From: Asparagopsis taxiformis
Lineage: Eukaryota > Rhodophyta > Florideophyceae > Bonnemaisoniales > Bonnemaisoniaceae
DNA: 41,026 nt
Assembly: GCA_030407315.1 (NCBI GenBank)
Contig: JALQPE010002527.1
Location: 1 to 41,026 of the forward strand
Reading direction: 5' to 3'
The notes below the pieces were generated by a model, which made no database searches, was not told the origin of the DNA, and saw only the letters and a program-made list of their open reading frames with translations. Made by a program: the position numbers and the translations under genes. This document shows positions 1-9,949 of this stretch, piece after piece (within the stretch, counting starts at the first letter, position 1; every line of letters begins with the position of its first letter).

Positions 1-168
1 AAGTTGCAACGTATACATTCAATGTATACACAAGTTGTGTGCCATTGCATCAATTGATAGCCAGGGTTTTACTATCCATGGTGACAACAACCCAGCAGTG
101 ATTGTGGCCACTTTGTGATAGGAAGGTCTATCAAGTCATTTGGCGTCCTGGGATCAAACCAATGGCGG
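1..168. other. 3' flank of the interrupted methyltransferase gene
   Basis: I see no gene here. This is the sequence downstream of the stop codon of the interrupted methyltransferase gene (TGA at 171-169, minus strand). Positions 11-29 form a perfect odd palindrome with 9-nt arms (GTATACATT, C, AATGTATAC). No clear AATAAA signal is visible on the minus strand. Confidence 0.5.
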
Positions 169-224
169 TCAAAAGTGATGAGTTGGGGTGGAAGTTGTGT
201 CGAACTTGGTAAACTGTATGGGGT
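169..224 (-). pseudogene. Severed C-terminal end of DNA methyltransferase 1
   Basis: If the chromovirus (225-29248) and one copy of its GGGT target duplication are removed, the frame of the large methyltransferase gene at 29249-32040 runs on across the junction. It reads K-N-P-I-Q-F-T-K-F and ends after about 17 more codons at a TGA at 171-169. This short piece is therefore the original 3' end of that gene, now 29 kb from its body. What is seen is the matching target duplication and the open frame. That it is the natural C-terminus is inference, since the tail has no recognisable motif. Confidence 0.7.
221..224. repeat. Target-site duplication GGGT (left)
   Basis: GGGT directly precedes the left LTR and recurs at 29249-29252 after the right LTR. 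Four bases match; a fifth does not (GGGGT against GGGTT). Gypsy integrases usually make 4-6-bp duplications. Confidence 0.75.
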
Positions 225-878
225 TGTGGAACCACGTTAGTTCTAGAAGTAGCTGGTACGAGCCACGGACACGCTGTCCTTACGAAACGAAACGAGCAGT
301 CCCCCGCTGGTGTTTGACTGTATGTTAGGTAGAAAGGTAGAGTGGTTAGCGAGTAGACACGAGCGTCACGACGCAACAATCCACGCGAGGATTACGTTAG
401 CAAACGAGGTGGTACGTCACCGGAGGCGCTCTCACCAAGCCCGGAGGCACTACACGCAATCAGCCTTACGTGCGGCGATGGGTAGGGAGTACGCAGCTCG
501 ACGGAGACGAAGCCTCGTTAGGCAAAACGTAAACGTAAACGTAGAAGTCAGTCGTAGACTAGAGCCGTTGCTCGATCGTTGTCTTGTCCCCTTTCCCTCC
601 CGGCACGATGCCAATACCTATATGGCCACGATGGCATCGCTTTACAGTGTAAACACTGCTCGTAACGTCCCCGAATGGGAAAGGACCTTGTGGGTCACAC
701 GTAGGGACCCGTTGGTCCGTTGGCCGTTGCCAGTACGTTCGTTGCACACGTGTGCCGGTTGCGCGCGCGCATGCGCCAGCAATGTTCGTGCATTGCTGTC
801 GCCGGTCGTATCCGCCGAAATTCGAATTCCGCGGAAAACGTAAATATTTGCAATTTCGGAATTGCCACGTATACTACA
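225..878 (-). repeat. Chromovirus 3' LTR (left copy)
   Basis: This 654-bp block is repeated nearly exactly at 28588-29248, with about fifteen differences by eye (substitutions and 1-2-nt indels). It begins TGTGGAACC and ends ATACTACA, so both ends show the TG...CA signature. Because gag-pol reads on the minus strand, this is the 3' LTR. Open frames inside it recur in the other copy and are read as LTR sequence, not genes. Positions 526-545 hold a short AAACGT tandem run whose length differs between the two LTRs. Confidence 0.93.
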
Positions 879-895
879 CAGCCCCCCCACCCCCA
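879..895 (-). other. Polypurine tract of the chromovirus
   Basis: On the minus strand a G-rich run (GTGTGGGGGTGGGGGGGCTG) lies directly against the start of the 3' LTR, the expected place and composition for the plus-strand primer of reverse transcription. It contains one T, and CTG follows it at the LTR edge. Confidence 0.7.
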
Positions 896-960
896 CACGT
901 GGACGTCCCGGCCACGCGAGGCCCGTCAGGACGCGCCTGAGACACGGGGCGTGTGGCGCC

Positions 961-1074
961 TTTTCGGGTACAACTGCGGACGTGGCAGTTGTCCCGAAAA
1001 TCTCGTTGAAACGTACATGGCCCGGTTGGCTGATCGAATCGCCACGGCGCCGGAGCGCGCGCGTGCGCTCCGGC
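961..1074. repeat. Two strong hairpins between LTR and antisense frame
   Basis: Positions 961-1000 form a hairpin with roughly 17-bp arms (TTTTCGGG..ACAACTGC and its complement, one mismatch) around a 7-nt loop. Positions 1049-1058 and 1065-1074 form a second with 10-bp perfect GC-rich arms. They lie upstream of the plus-strand frame at 1474 and could be structured RNA or protein-binding sites. Their function is unknown. Confidence 0.6.
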
Positions 1075-1254
1075 TCTTTCGTAATCATCGCGGCCCGCCC
1101 GTTGGCGTCGTACGTCAATGCCTCGCTTAGGCGTTTTCCTGCAACGGATGCAGTGTCCACCACCACGCGGGTGTGCTTCAATTCAGCGCGATACGAGCGC
1201 AGGCCGCGGCCTTTTCGTGAATCTGCCAGCGGGCATGTCGACAACGGTCGTCCG

Positions 1255-1275
1255 AAGGATATTTAAGCGGCGGCT
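1255..1275 (+). promoter_or_regulatory. Possible TATA-type promoter of the antisense frame
   Basis: GGATATTTAAGCGG contains a TATTTAA box about 210 bases before the first ATG of the plus-strand open frame, with a pyrimidine-rich stretch after it. This is consistent with a separate promoter for the antisense module. It is a single motif match only. Confidence 0.3.
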
Positions 1276-1473
1276 TAACGTGATAGCGATCGTCGCTCAC
1301 CCTTCCTCTCACCATCGTCATCCAGGCCGTTGCCTTTCGTTCTCCTTATCCTCTTCCCCCGCTGGGTACTACTACCTCCGTTCCTTTCGTTCTCTTGTTT
1401 CCGTTTAGCCCGCGTGGCTCTCGTCGTCGTGCTCGTTGCACTCGTCGTAATTATCGTGTACAGCGTAACCACG

Positions 1474-3708
1474 ATGGTTACGACTCGTAGTACCGATGCT
1501 AACACCCCGCGGCCCGCCGGCTCTGCTGGAGGTGGAGCGAGAACCCCTTCGCAGGGCGCTCCCTCCCTCGTCGGGGCCGGTGCGCCGCCAGCGACGGAAG
1601 CGTCCGTCGCGCCCGCCCCATCCGTTAGGGCGGGAGAAGCCGTTGCTTCGCAGGCCGTCGCCTCTTCGTCTCGCCCATGGCTCCGTCTCGCCTGGTGGCT
1701 TCCGTGACGCCTGCCGAGGCTGCTAGGGCCGTCGCCCCACGTGATGATGACGCAACGGCGTCCGACTCGGGGAATTCGTCACCCATCATTCCGGATGCCG
1801 CGGCCCCTTCGATGGGTGTAGCCGCGATGGCAGCGGCCGCTCGTTCGCGTCGTGCTGTGGCGGCGGCCCGCACGGGCGTGCCTCGTCGTGATGGCTCGCC
1901 GCGTTCTCCTCGCCAGGACCCTCGCCGGAGGGTGGTGACCCCGTTGGGACAGTCGGCACCGCCTCACGTGGCGGTGCGGCGCTAAACGTAGGCGTCCTGA
2001 CCCACGCGTGGGCTGCGTTGCCCCGCGTGGGTATCACGGATGACGATCTCGCCACGTTGGCTAGAGATCGTCTGGACGCCGCCCGCGCGGTCGTCGACTA
2101 TATGCGTTCCGCCGAAGATACGTGGGGGCGAGCAGCCGGGCGTCGTTTCGCCAACGGGCCGCCGGGATCGGAACGTTACCAGATCCCGGCGTCGATACGT
2201 TGCGACCGCTCGTGGTTGCGTGACGTCAACGACGCGATCTACGTCGACCGTATGGACGCATACTTATGGAAGGGGACGCCCGAGGAACCGCCGTTCATCT
2301 CGGTGTCGTCCGTATTCGTATGTCCGCGGACACTTTCCGAAAGGCAACGTGCCGAATGGAAGACTGCTCTTTCGTTGAGCGTCATCTCCAAAAGCGTCGT
2401 GTCGTACGATGACCACTTCGCTCTCCGCCACGTGAACGCGGACGACTATCGTGTGTCGCACGCGTCAGCTCCGTGGGTCGTCCCGAGCGAGCTCTACTTC
2501 CCGCCGTTGCCGGATGTAGTAGAGGAGTTTTCCGTACCCCCGTGGTCGTCCACACGTTATTACCACGCGTGGTACATTATTTCACCGATGCCGTGAAGGA
2601 CGCGCCTGCCCCCGTGAAGGAACGTTTCCTCATGGCCGTGGACATCGAACACGCAGCGATGCTCGCGTGCTCGCTGTTCGTGGAACGTCGTGTGTTCGGG
2701 CGCGCGTGCCTGCTGCCGGAGTCCACGTTGGACTTCCTGGCCGATTACGAGATGCTTCGTGCAATCCCGGTGGACGGTTCCGACACGTTCGTCTCCGTTA
2801 CCAGCGCGTTGGCTGAGGTTCGCGGCGCCCTTGCGTTGGGGCCGGAGTATCGGGTTATACGTCCCGATTACGCAAGCGGCGATAACCAGGAGTTCGTCTC
2901 CGTTCGTAGCGATGGGGCTTACGTGCCGCGGGTCGCTTCCCGTTCCGAACGCCGTCGTGGCAATCGTGCCGGTTATTTCGGCGGCTCGGGGGCAACGAGC
3001 GCCCCCGAGGGACGCGTTCTGGCCGTCGTGGCCATCAAAACGAAGCGCCGCGTGCGCCGGATCCTCGAGAGGTCGTGCCACGCGAGGCTACGGAAGGGGG
3101 CAACGTTGCCCAGCGTCGGTCGTCCGAATGTGGCCACGCCGGCCGAACGCGCGCCACGCTTCGTGAGCCTGGACGACCGCGTCTCCGATGAGGATGCCCG
3201 TCGGCTTCTCGGTACGTCGATGTCCGCTCCGCCTCGTGCGGACGGCTGGGTTATCCGTTCCCTCATCTCGTCCGTGGCTCGCGCAGCCGAAGAGTTCAGG
3301 GCCCAGACGTTGGACCTGACTGCCGCCCGCTTGGCAACGGAACGCGCGATTTCGGAGCGTCTCGCCGCGGCGACTCGTAGTTACGCGCCGCCCGTTGGCG
3401 TTCGTAATGAACCGTACGGTTACGCGAGTGGCGGCGGCTTCGGCGACCCCGTCGGGTATGGTCACGCAGCGGCGTACCTGCCACGCGACCCCGCTCCGGC
3501 GCGCCCTTCGGATACGCGCAGTCACGGGACTGCGGATCCTTACGCTAGGGATCCCGCGTCTCGTCGCGAGCGAGCCCCCGTGGTCACGCAGACCGTCGAT
3601 CCGTACGCGCCGGGCTTCGTTCAGCCCAGTCGCAGCCGCAGCCACGATAGCCGCGGCGAAGGCCCTGGTCCGTATGACCCTGCGGGCAAGCGTTCTCGTC
3701 GCTACTAG
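1474..3708 (+). pseudogene. Antisense open frame inside the chromovirus, unknown protein (frameshifted)
   Basis: A coding region of about 740 codons runs opposite to gag-pol in the space between the chromodomain and the 3' LTR. It is broken into three or four overlapping frames: 1474-1707 (starts MVTTRSTDANTP), 1677-1985, 2018-2596 and 2473-3708. Shifts lie near 1690, 2000 and 2560. The N-terminal part is rich in Ala, Pro and Ser. The middle (2018-3300) looks globular, for example near DRSWLRDVNDAIYVDRMD and FLMAVDIEHAAMLACSLF. The C-terminal 100 residues are Tyr/Pro/Gly-rich and end in an Arg-Ser basic tail (AGKRSRRY). No catalytic motif, zinc finger or transmembrane segment is visible, and I do not recognise the family. 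Antisense frames in this position are known in some plant Gypsy elements, so an accessory retroelement protein is the best guess. The synonymous-looking, CGT-rich codon use matches the rest of the element. Confidence 0.55.
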
Positions 3709-4059
3709 GTCGTTCCTAGGTTAGTTCGTAGGCCACGTCGGCTCTAGCATCGTATTGCTTCGTAAACTTCGTCTTGTTTCTTTGCGTAATCGCATGGCTC
3801 CGTTGAGCTTCGTAATTTGCGTTTGGCAGGTCGTCTGCAGCAGAGGAGGGGTTTAGCGTTAAGCCCTCCCCACAATTTTTTTTGTTGTGGCGTCTACCCC
3901 GTCGGGTGTCGTAGGCTTACGTAGCCCGTGCTTCGAGTTCGCGGCGGCGCGTGCCCGTTGGCAGGTTCGTAACACACGCAATTATTCGGCAAGCGGCGGC
4001 GCGTAGCGGCGGCTTTTCACTGCGAGTGGTACGTTAACCTCGATCTTAGAGCCCGTTGG
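3709..4059 (+). other. Non-coding tail after the antisense frame, with two hairpins
   Basis: No gene is visible. Two consecutive stem-loops occur about 140-180 bases after the stop: one near 3846-3870 (GGAGGGG..CCCTCC) and one near 3868-3891 (CCACAA, T-rich loop, TTGTGG). They may mark the 3' end of the antisense transcript. Confidence 0.4.
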
Positions 4060-4755
4060 CGTGCGTATCATTTAGTAACTAACTCGCAAATCGTTTCCGC
4101 CGTCGTTTCTCGTTCGGATAACCCCGTCGGGTGTCGATTTCGTTGAGCATTCGAGCTCCTTAGCGCGTAGCACATCGGTGCCCATTTTAATTTGCTCCGA
4201 TGAGCTGGCGAAAATTTCGTCGAACGTCAGACCGACGCGCGTGTGAGTCGGTTTGACGTTCTACGCCGTGGCGTGTACGCAGTAATTCGTCGCAGTACGT
4301 TGCGGTTTCGTTGACGACGTGGTGGCCGGCGGGCTTGGCTTTTCGTATAGCCGTTGACGTCATTAGCGCCGTCGCGCTTCGCGTTGCCGCGGCTTCACGT
4401 TGGCCAGTGGCGTTATCATTTTGTAACTATCTCGGAATTCGTTTCCGCCGTCGTTCCTCGTGCGGATAACCCCGTCGGGTGTCGAATTCCGTTGAGCATT
4501 CGAGCTCTCTGGCACGTAGCACGTCGGTGCCAATTTTAATTTGCTCCGATGAGCTGGACGGAAATTCGCGAACGTCAGGCCGACTCGCGCGTGAGTTGGC
4601 TTGACGTTTCACGCCGTTGCGTGTACGCGGTAGTTCGTCGCAGTGCGTCGCGGTTTCGTAGACAACGTTTTTGCCGGCGGGCTTGGCTTTTCGTATAGCC
4701 GTTAACGTCGTTAGCGCCGTCGCGCTTCGCGTTGCCGCGGCTTCACGTTAGCCGG
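4060..4755. repeat. Tandem duplication, period about 348 bp
   Basis: Two adjacent diverged copies start near 4060 and 4408. Shared landmarks include GTTTCCGCCGTCGTT (4093 and 4441), GATAACCCCGTCGGGTGTCG, TTTTAATTTGCTCCGATGAG and GCTTGGCTTTTCGTATAGCC. Weaker echoes of the same words (CCCCGTCGGGTGTCG) appear around 3895-3910. No coding capacity is evident. Confidence 0.8.
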
Positions 4756-5840
4756 TGGCGCAATCGTTGCGCTAGTCCGTTTCGCGTGGCGGCGTCGTTC
4801 GCCGCGGCGTCCGAGGAGCGTTTCGTTAGCTCATTCGTTATGTGGCGACGTGCACCTGGGCATACGTAATGCTCGACCTTTACGCCGTTGCGTATTCGTT
4901 CATTCGACTTGCGACCCGACGGGGACGCGATTGACGAAGTCGTTTCGCATGCCCGCGGGCGTTTGAGGCTGTTACGTGAGCCAACTTTTCGTCGGCTTGT
5001 TGCCTTCAGCTGTGCCGTTTACGTTGGCTACCAGCTTGTACGCCGTTGCGTATTCGTGTTTCGTTACGTGCGTTCGACTGGCCGGCGGGCTTTTCGCTTT
5101 CGCGCGTCGTTCGTTATGCCCGCGTGGCAGGACACCGTTGTGTCGTTCCGTGGTTGCCGTACGTGGCTACCGCGTTCGGCGTCGTGCCTCACGATGGCGA
5201 TACGGTTCGCCGTCCGTCGTCGCGGCCTCGTTGGCTCGTCGTTCGCACGCTTTACTCGCGCGCTTCGTGCGCTGAGACCCGTTGGTCTAATTCGTCGGCT
5301 AACGTATAGCTTCGTTCCGCTTCGTGCGGGGAGTTTCGTAATGAGGCCGTTGCCATCTTCGCTGGGGACGCGTCCGTCCTACGTCGTTTCTCCGCCTTCC
5401 GGCGTCACGTTGCCGTTAGCTCGCGAGCTGTTTGGCGTTGACCTCGTTGGTCGATGCGACTCGTTGTCAGCGGCTGTCCACGGGGACGTACGATGGCTCA
5501 CGTGACATGCCAAAATTACGAATTTTTCGGGGCACGCGTGTCCCGAGATTTGGCCGGATTAGCGCACTGTAATCGGCCCGATTTTTCGTACCGTGCGTCC
5601 ATGGCCCGCTGGCCCAAGTATAATTTTTCGCGCGAAAAATCTGACGTGTTGTCCGTCCGTGGCCCGTGGTGTCGTCACCTTTGCCCGTGGGACGGTCAAC
5701 ACTGTCGAGCCAGTCGTGGCTCTTCACATCGTGTGAATCGTCCGCGCGTGGACTCGTCGTCCAATCTTTCGTTGGCGCTCGTGCCTCCACCAACGTATGG
5801 TGTCGAAAACGAAAAGAGCGACGGCTCTAGCACGCATCGC
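4756..5840. other. CGT-rich stretch of the retroelement, no gene recognised
   Basis: This stretch is dense in CGT/ACG words. Open frames occur (for example 4888-5505) but are Arg-rich, overlap one another and look like composition artefacts. A perfect 18-bp palindrome, ATTTTTCGCGCGAAAAAT, lies at 5623-5640. A second imperfect one around 5528-5545 has the core CACGCGTG. Confidence 0.5.
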
Positions 5841-5874
5841 GCCCCCCCAACGCAAGGGTGGACGTCCCGGCCAC
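5841..5874 (-). repeat. Second copy of the polypurine-tract context
   Basis: GCCCCCCCA followed by GTGGACGTCCCGGCCAC resembles 881-915, directly beside the 3' LTR (GCCCCCCCA then GTGGACGTCCCGGCCAC), in the same orientation. The two copies bracket the whole antisense module (about 880-5840). Confidence 0.7.
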
Positions 5875-6000
5875 TCGTTGTGCCTTCGCTTCTCGTTCGT
5901 GCGGCTCGTCGCCTTCGTTTGTTGCATCGTGCAACGTCGCGCACGCGTGCGTGCGCTTAACCCGACGCTCGTGTGCGTTTTCGGGGGCCGTCGTGGCCTT

Positions 6001-6165
6001 TCACGTTGTTGCTCGTCGCACGCGTGCGAAGTATCGAGAGACGCTCTCTTCAGATACGTTCCGGCGGGGTTCCCACGTAGGGTTACGATACCCGACCCAC
6101 TTCACGAGGAAGTCTAGGGTTCCGTCATCGTTTACGCGGTGGTTGAGTAGGTCGTCTACTACATA
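6001..6165 (-). CDS. Chromodomain at the C-terminus of the chromovirus polyprotein
   Basis: The last about 55 residues before the stop at 6001 read YVVDDLLNHRV, then DFLVKWVGY, then PTWEPRRNV and SRYF. This is the three-stranded chromodomain pattern with aromatic residues at the expected cage positions (Y, W, W/Y). It follows the integrase on the minus strand, as in chromoviruses, where it is thought to steer integration to marked chromatin. Its frame (6282-6001) differs from that of the upstream integrase core, so a frameshift separates them. Confidence 0.9.
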   Translation of the reverse strand, partial: YVVDDLLNHRVNDDGTLDFLVKWVGYRNPTWEPRRNVSEESVSRYFARVRRATT

Positions 6166-7640
6166 CGCCGGACCGTCGCGGTTCTTGTCGAGGTCTGCCT
6201 CGGTGGCATCGTATGGCTCCGGCGGGGGCGCGTTCGCCGGCGTTGGCGCGTACGCAACGCGGTCCGAGTTGACACGTTTCAACTACGTCTCCTCGTTGGA
6301 TGACGAACGTTCGTACGTCGTTACGTAGTACGCGGAACGGTCCCAACGCGTGGTTGCCGAGCTTCGTGCCCTTCGTGGTCCCGTCCGTCGGGTCGATGAA
6401 TACGTATTCTCCCGCGCGGATGTTTCGATTCGAGACACGGACTCGCTTGTCGAAATTTCGTTTATAACGTGCCTGCGCGGCCTTCAGCGTTCGATACGCG
6501 TTATCCATCGTTGTGGCGAGCTCACGAACGTAAGTGGCTCGCCCTCCCCCGTCGGGTAGTTCGCGGTTCGTTACCGACGTGTGTAGCGCCAACGGTGGCG
6601 GTGGATTCGTGAGAATCAAATCGAAGGGCGTCGTGCCCGTGCTCGAATGCACATGCGTGTTGTACGCAAACGTTAACGCCGATGCGTATCGATCCCAGTC
6701 GTTCTGGTTTTCGTTCACGTAATTGCGCAGCATCGCCAGGATCGTCCTGTTGTAGCGCTCCACCTGCCCGTTCGTTTGGGGGTGGTACGTCGACGTAAAG
6801 ACGTTCGTTACGCCAATCTCGTTGCAGACGCGCTGGAAAAACTTAGCAGCGAACTGCTTTCCGTTATCGCTTATGAGCGTCCGTGGGGGTCCATACGAGA
6901 AGACCCACGCGTTGACGAACGCGCTCGCCACGTTGGCGGAATCGATATTCGTAGAGGTACGACTCTAGTCAGCTTCGTGAAGCGGTCCGTTATCACGAGA
7001 ATAAATCGGTTGCCACGCGTGGTCTTCGTAAGCGGACCTAGTATGTCGATACATAGGTCTCGCAGCGGCTCCGTAGCCGGGAATAAACGTAACGGGTTCG
7101 TCCGTTTGCGAAGCTTCACGCGGTTCTTCGCACATCCAACGCAGTTTCGTACCGTTGCGTGGATGTCGGCGGGCCATCGCGGGCCAGTAGTACGTCCTCC
7201 GTAGGTTAGTACATACGCGTTTGCCCGGGGATGTTCCAGCGAGGACGTGGTGGTGCGTTAACTCCAGCAGCCGCGGCCGTAACGAAGCCGGCACAACGAT
7301 TTGTGTACGTTCCTCACCGTGAGGGTTCCGGCGTCGGAGTAAGCCATCGTGGCCTTCGAAGAATGCAGCGTCCTGCGTCTCGGACTGTCGTGTCAGTATC
7401 GTTTGACAGAACGCGTCCTCGCGTTGAGCTTCGATAAGCTCGTCCCTCGTAATGGGAAGCTGAACGTCAGCTGGTGGCACGCGTGCCGAATCGTCTTCGG
7501 CAGCGCGCTGTTCGTCGAGGAAATCCGGTTCCTCGTCGAGAACGTCATCGAGCGTCGCGTCGCGGTTGAACTCGAGGCCATCGTGGCCAGCCGTCGTGGC
7601 CGATGTTCGTTCATCACGAGTCTCGTTCGACGGGTCGTCG
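6150..7640 (-). pseudogene. Chromovirus integrase (frameshifted)
   Basis: The integrase is read on the minus strand in several frames. The N-terminal HHCC zinc domain shows ELTHHHVLAG, YYWPAM and, after a shift, NCVGCAKNRVK (about 7290-7110). The catalytic core shows the first Asp in LCIDILGPL with FILVITDRFTKL (about 7060), the second in TLISDNGKQF (about 6880) and the Glu in NGQVERYNRTILAML (about 6760), giving a complete D,D-35-E set. The C-terminal part (about 6560-6300) carries the GPFRVL-like beta-barrel (LGNHALGPFRVL). The catalytic residues survive, but at least three frameshifts mean this copy should be inactive without correction. Confidence 0.92.
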
Positions 7641-8303
7641 TGACCCCTGGCATTCGTTGCCTTTTTACGTACGGACGTCGTTCGTCCTTGCCCATTTCGT
7701 GTGGGTTGTCGCCGACTGCGAGTCGTCACGAGGACCGTGTCCCCGTACGATGGTACGTCATCGTCGACGGGTCGACCGTCGTCATACGTAGATATCACAC
7801 GTGATAAAGCGTCAGGTACCTGGTGCACGCGCCCAGGCCTGTACGTGACTTCGAAATCGAATCGGCAACGCGTAGCCTCCATCGTAGTAGTCGTCCGGAC
7901 GCGTCCGTCAACGTCATCAGCCAACGTAAGGCTTCGTGATCCGTACGTACGGTAAATCGTTGACCCTCTACTAGGGGTCGGAGCGACGTTATCGCCCCAA
8001 ACGACTGAGTAACACTCGCGCTCCGTTGCCGAGTAACCGCGTTCGGTTTCGTTGAGGGTCTTCGACCAGTACCCAATCGGACCCATTCGTTGGGTTTATC
8101 TTCGGTTCGGCTGTTGAGCAACGTAGCTCCCAGCTGATACGCCGACGGTCGGTATCGATCATGAACGGACGTCCCGCCTTCGTGAAGGTGCAATACTGGT
8201 GGCGACCAGTATTGTCTTCAATGTTTCGGAACGCATTCGTTTTGCGGTCCGTGGGTTCGTCCAATCGGGTGAAGCGTCCTTCTTCAACATCGGTGTTGAG
8301 TGC
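7641..8303 (-). pseudogene. Chromovirus RNase H and connection (frameshifted, cut off from RT)
   Basis: Reading from 8303 downward, the frame shows the end of the RT connection, then KAGRPFMIDTD, AYQLGATLL, GYWSKTLNETERGYSATERE and RFTVRTDHEALRWLM. These are the acidic residues and the TDH signature of a retroelement RNase H, followed by YRPGRVHQVPDALSRV, the usual linker to integrase. Pieces fall in three frames. The upstream neighbour, RT, lies 15.5 kb away at 23853, because a TIR element is inserted exactly here. The two sides join in frame across the 2-bp duplication (reading E-I-A-R-P-L-N). Confidence 0.92.
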
Positions 8304-8348
8304 GTCTGTGTTCTCGAAATGGACGCGGACGTCCACAACTCTAGTACA
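8304..8348 (+). repeat. Left terminal inverted repeat
   Basis: About 45 bases match the minus strand of 23806-23852: CGTCTGTGTT, TCG, TGGACGCGGACGTCCA and CTCTAGTAC are shared, with a few mismatches and 1-2-nt gaps. Confidence 0.85.
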
Positions 8349-8620
8349 CCTAGTATTACTAGGCGGACGTCCATGTTCTCCAGTATTTTGGATGTCCGCC
8401 TAGAACCGACGTCATGCGGTCTAGTACGTCTAGTATTACTAGGGCGACATCCATTGTTTCTAGTACACGGATGTCCCCTCGGGAAGGACTTCCGCCATGT
8501 CTATGTCCACCTAGGACGGGCGCCGGTTCAGAAATTCAAAAATTTCGACCCCAGAAATTTCTGCCGCCGTGCTCGACATGGATGTCCGCATCCATCACGG
8601 CGACCACTCTATTTTTCCTT
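8349..8620. repeat. Left subterminal motif cluster
   Basis: CTAGTATTACTAGG occurs at about 8350 and 8429, with several CTAGTAC words, and GGACGTCC/GGATGTCC words recur roughly every 20-60 bases (8376, 8393, 8470, 8579). The same CTAGTATT word is present in the 43-bp repeats at the other end. This is typical of transposase-binding subterminal repeats. No gene is visible. Confidence 0.65.
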
Positions 8621-9258
8621 GTCGGTCGACTCCAATTTTGTCTTTAATTTTTTCATCCTCTCGCTCACACCCCCTTCCAGTTGGTGCTCACCTCCCCCGT
8701 ACTGTACCTCAAACACCCCAATACCACTCTAGCACGCATTTTCAGCTACCTATCCCCGCTTCCACGGTGCACACCTCCATTCCATACCTAATTTTCTGCT
8801 CTACCGTACAGATTTCGTATAACCAGTCCTCATACTACCTCAGAATAGGGCAAAACACCCCCTATCTCCTCGACCATGCATGCTCTCCCCCATCACCTTT
8901 GCAACGTATTGTTCTTCAATACCCTCTCTCCTCTACCCTCAACCCCTCTCCTTCGCCCTCTACACAAACTTCCCCTGCAGCTTACTCTTCCAAAACCTCT
9001 CACTCCCCATCCCGTACCCGACCTGCTCCACCCCTCCCTCCCTCAGCTGCTCCATGCCCCCCACGCCATCCGCATCTTCGATACCATATACACCACCACC
9101 ACCGGCCCACGCTCCCGCACTGCGGGGTGGCACCCCGGCCGTCTCCCCAGAAACCTCCCCGCTCTGAAACACATATCAACCCCCCACTTCGCACCCTTCC
9201 TCCCACTCCCCTCCCTCCCCAAATACAATAACACCCTTCTTCTCCATCACATCCACAC
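8621..9258 (-). other. C-rich stretch (plus strand), no gene recognised
   Basis: The plus strand is strongly pyrimidine-rich (CTCC, CCCC). Long open frames in it are Pro/Ser/Leu/His-rich and follow from composition. On the minus strand, short Gly/Glu-rich frames could be remnants of the coding piece at 9259-9600. I see no motif. Confidence 0.4.
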
Positions 9259-9600
9259 TCACCACAGCCAGAACAGACGCCACCCCCTCCCCCTCTTTCT
9301 CCTCACTTTCCTAAAAACCCCTCCTCTCGGGGCCTTCAACCGCACCCTCCTACGGTCCCACCTAAACACCTCCTCCGCCCTCACTACCCCAACACCCCGC
9401 AGCGTCTCCCCTATCCCCATAATATGCTTGTCGGCACTCCTCTCCGAATCACACTCCATTCTAAACCCGCACTCCGTACATTTCCACCTCACCCTGTACC
9501 ATCCCAAGATTCCATCCCCCCACAGAACACATCCTCATACCACAGAAGAATTTTCTTCCTCTCATACCTCATCCTTAAAACCTCCATCAGCTCCATGTAA
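9259..9600 (-). pseudogene. Possible zinc-binding coding remnant, unrecognised
   Basis: The minus strand reads MELMEVLRMRYERKK, then after a shift RVRWKCTECGFRMECDSERS and KHIMGIGE. The C-x2-C-x5-C and the following His recall a small zinc site, and basic residues follow (FRKVRRKRGRG). The frames break every 30-80 codons. It could be the DNA-binding end of a lost transposase, but nothing more specific is supported. Confidence 0.2.
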
Positions 9601-9877
9601 ATTTCGATGTAAATATTTTCTATACTATGCAATCTCAAACATGTATGAGCCTATGCCTTTCCGCTTTGTCACCATTGAATATTGGTACTCATGTATTCAT
9701 AAAATAGGGCCACCCACATCCCTATCCCGTTCTGCAAGCTTTACAAACCACCAGACGCATACTCCACAACTATACAACAAACACTACTCGCTATTTCAGA
9801 CGACGCGGTACAAAAGTAGCGTAGTCTCAACCTTCCGTGACGCCTTCCCTGATGCGTACAAGTGCGAAACACGTCTA

Positions 9878-9900
9878 GACTACTACTACTACTACGATAT
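9878..9900. repeat. Short TAC microsatellite
   Basis: Five to six TAC/CTA triplets in a row precede the tandem array. Confidence 0.7.
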
Positions 9901-9949
9901 AGTATATCAGAAGTGACTGCGGGAATTTTCGGCACAGGAGATGCTGGGC

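Noticed and set aside
310..843. 177-codon frame inside the left LTR
   Set aside because: LTR sequence; the matching right LTR has indels that break the frame.
4888..5505. 205-codon Arg/Val-rich frame
   Set aside because: CGT-rich composition gives open frames in several phases here; no motif, no start context, overlaps other frames.
8876..9916. 346-codon plus-strand frame, Pro/Ser/Leu/His-rich
   Set aside because: Sits in a pyrimidine-rich strand where stops are rare, has no motif and low-complexity composition, and overlaps the start of the non-coding repeats.
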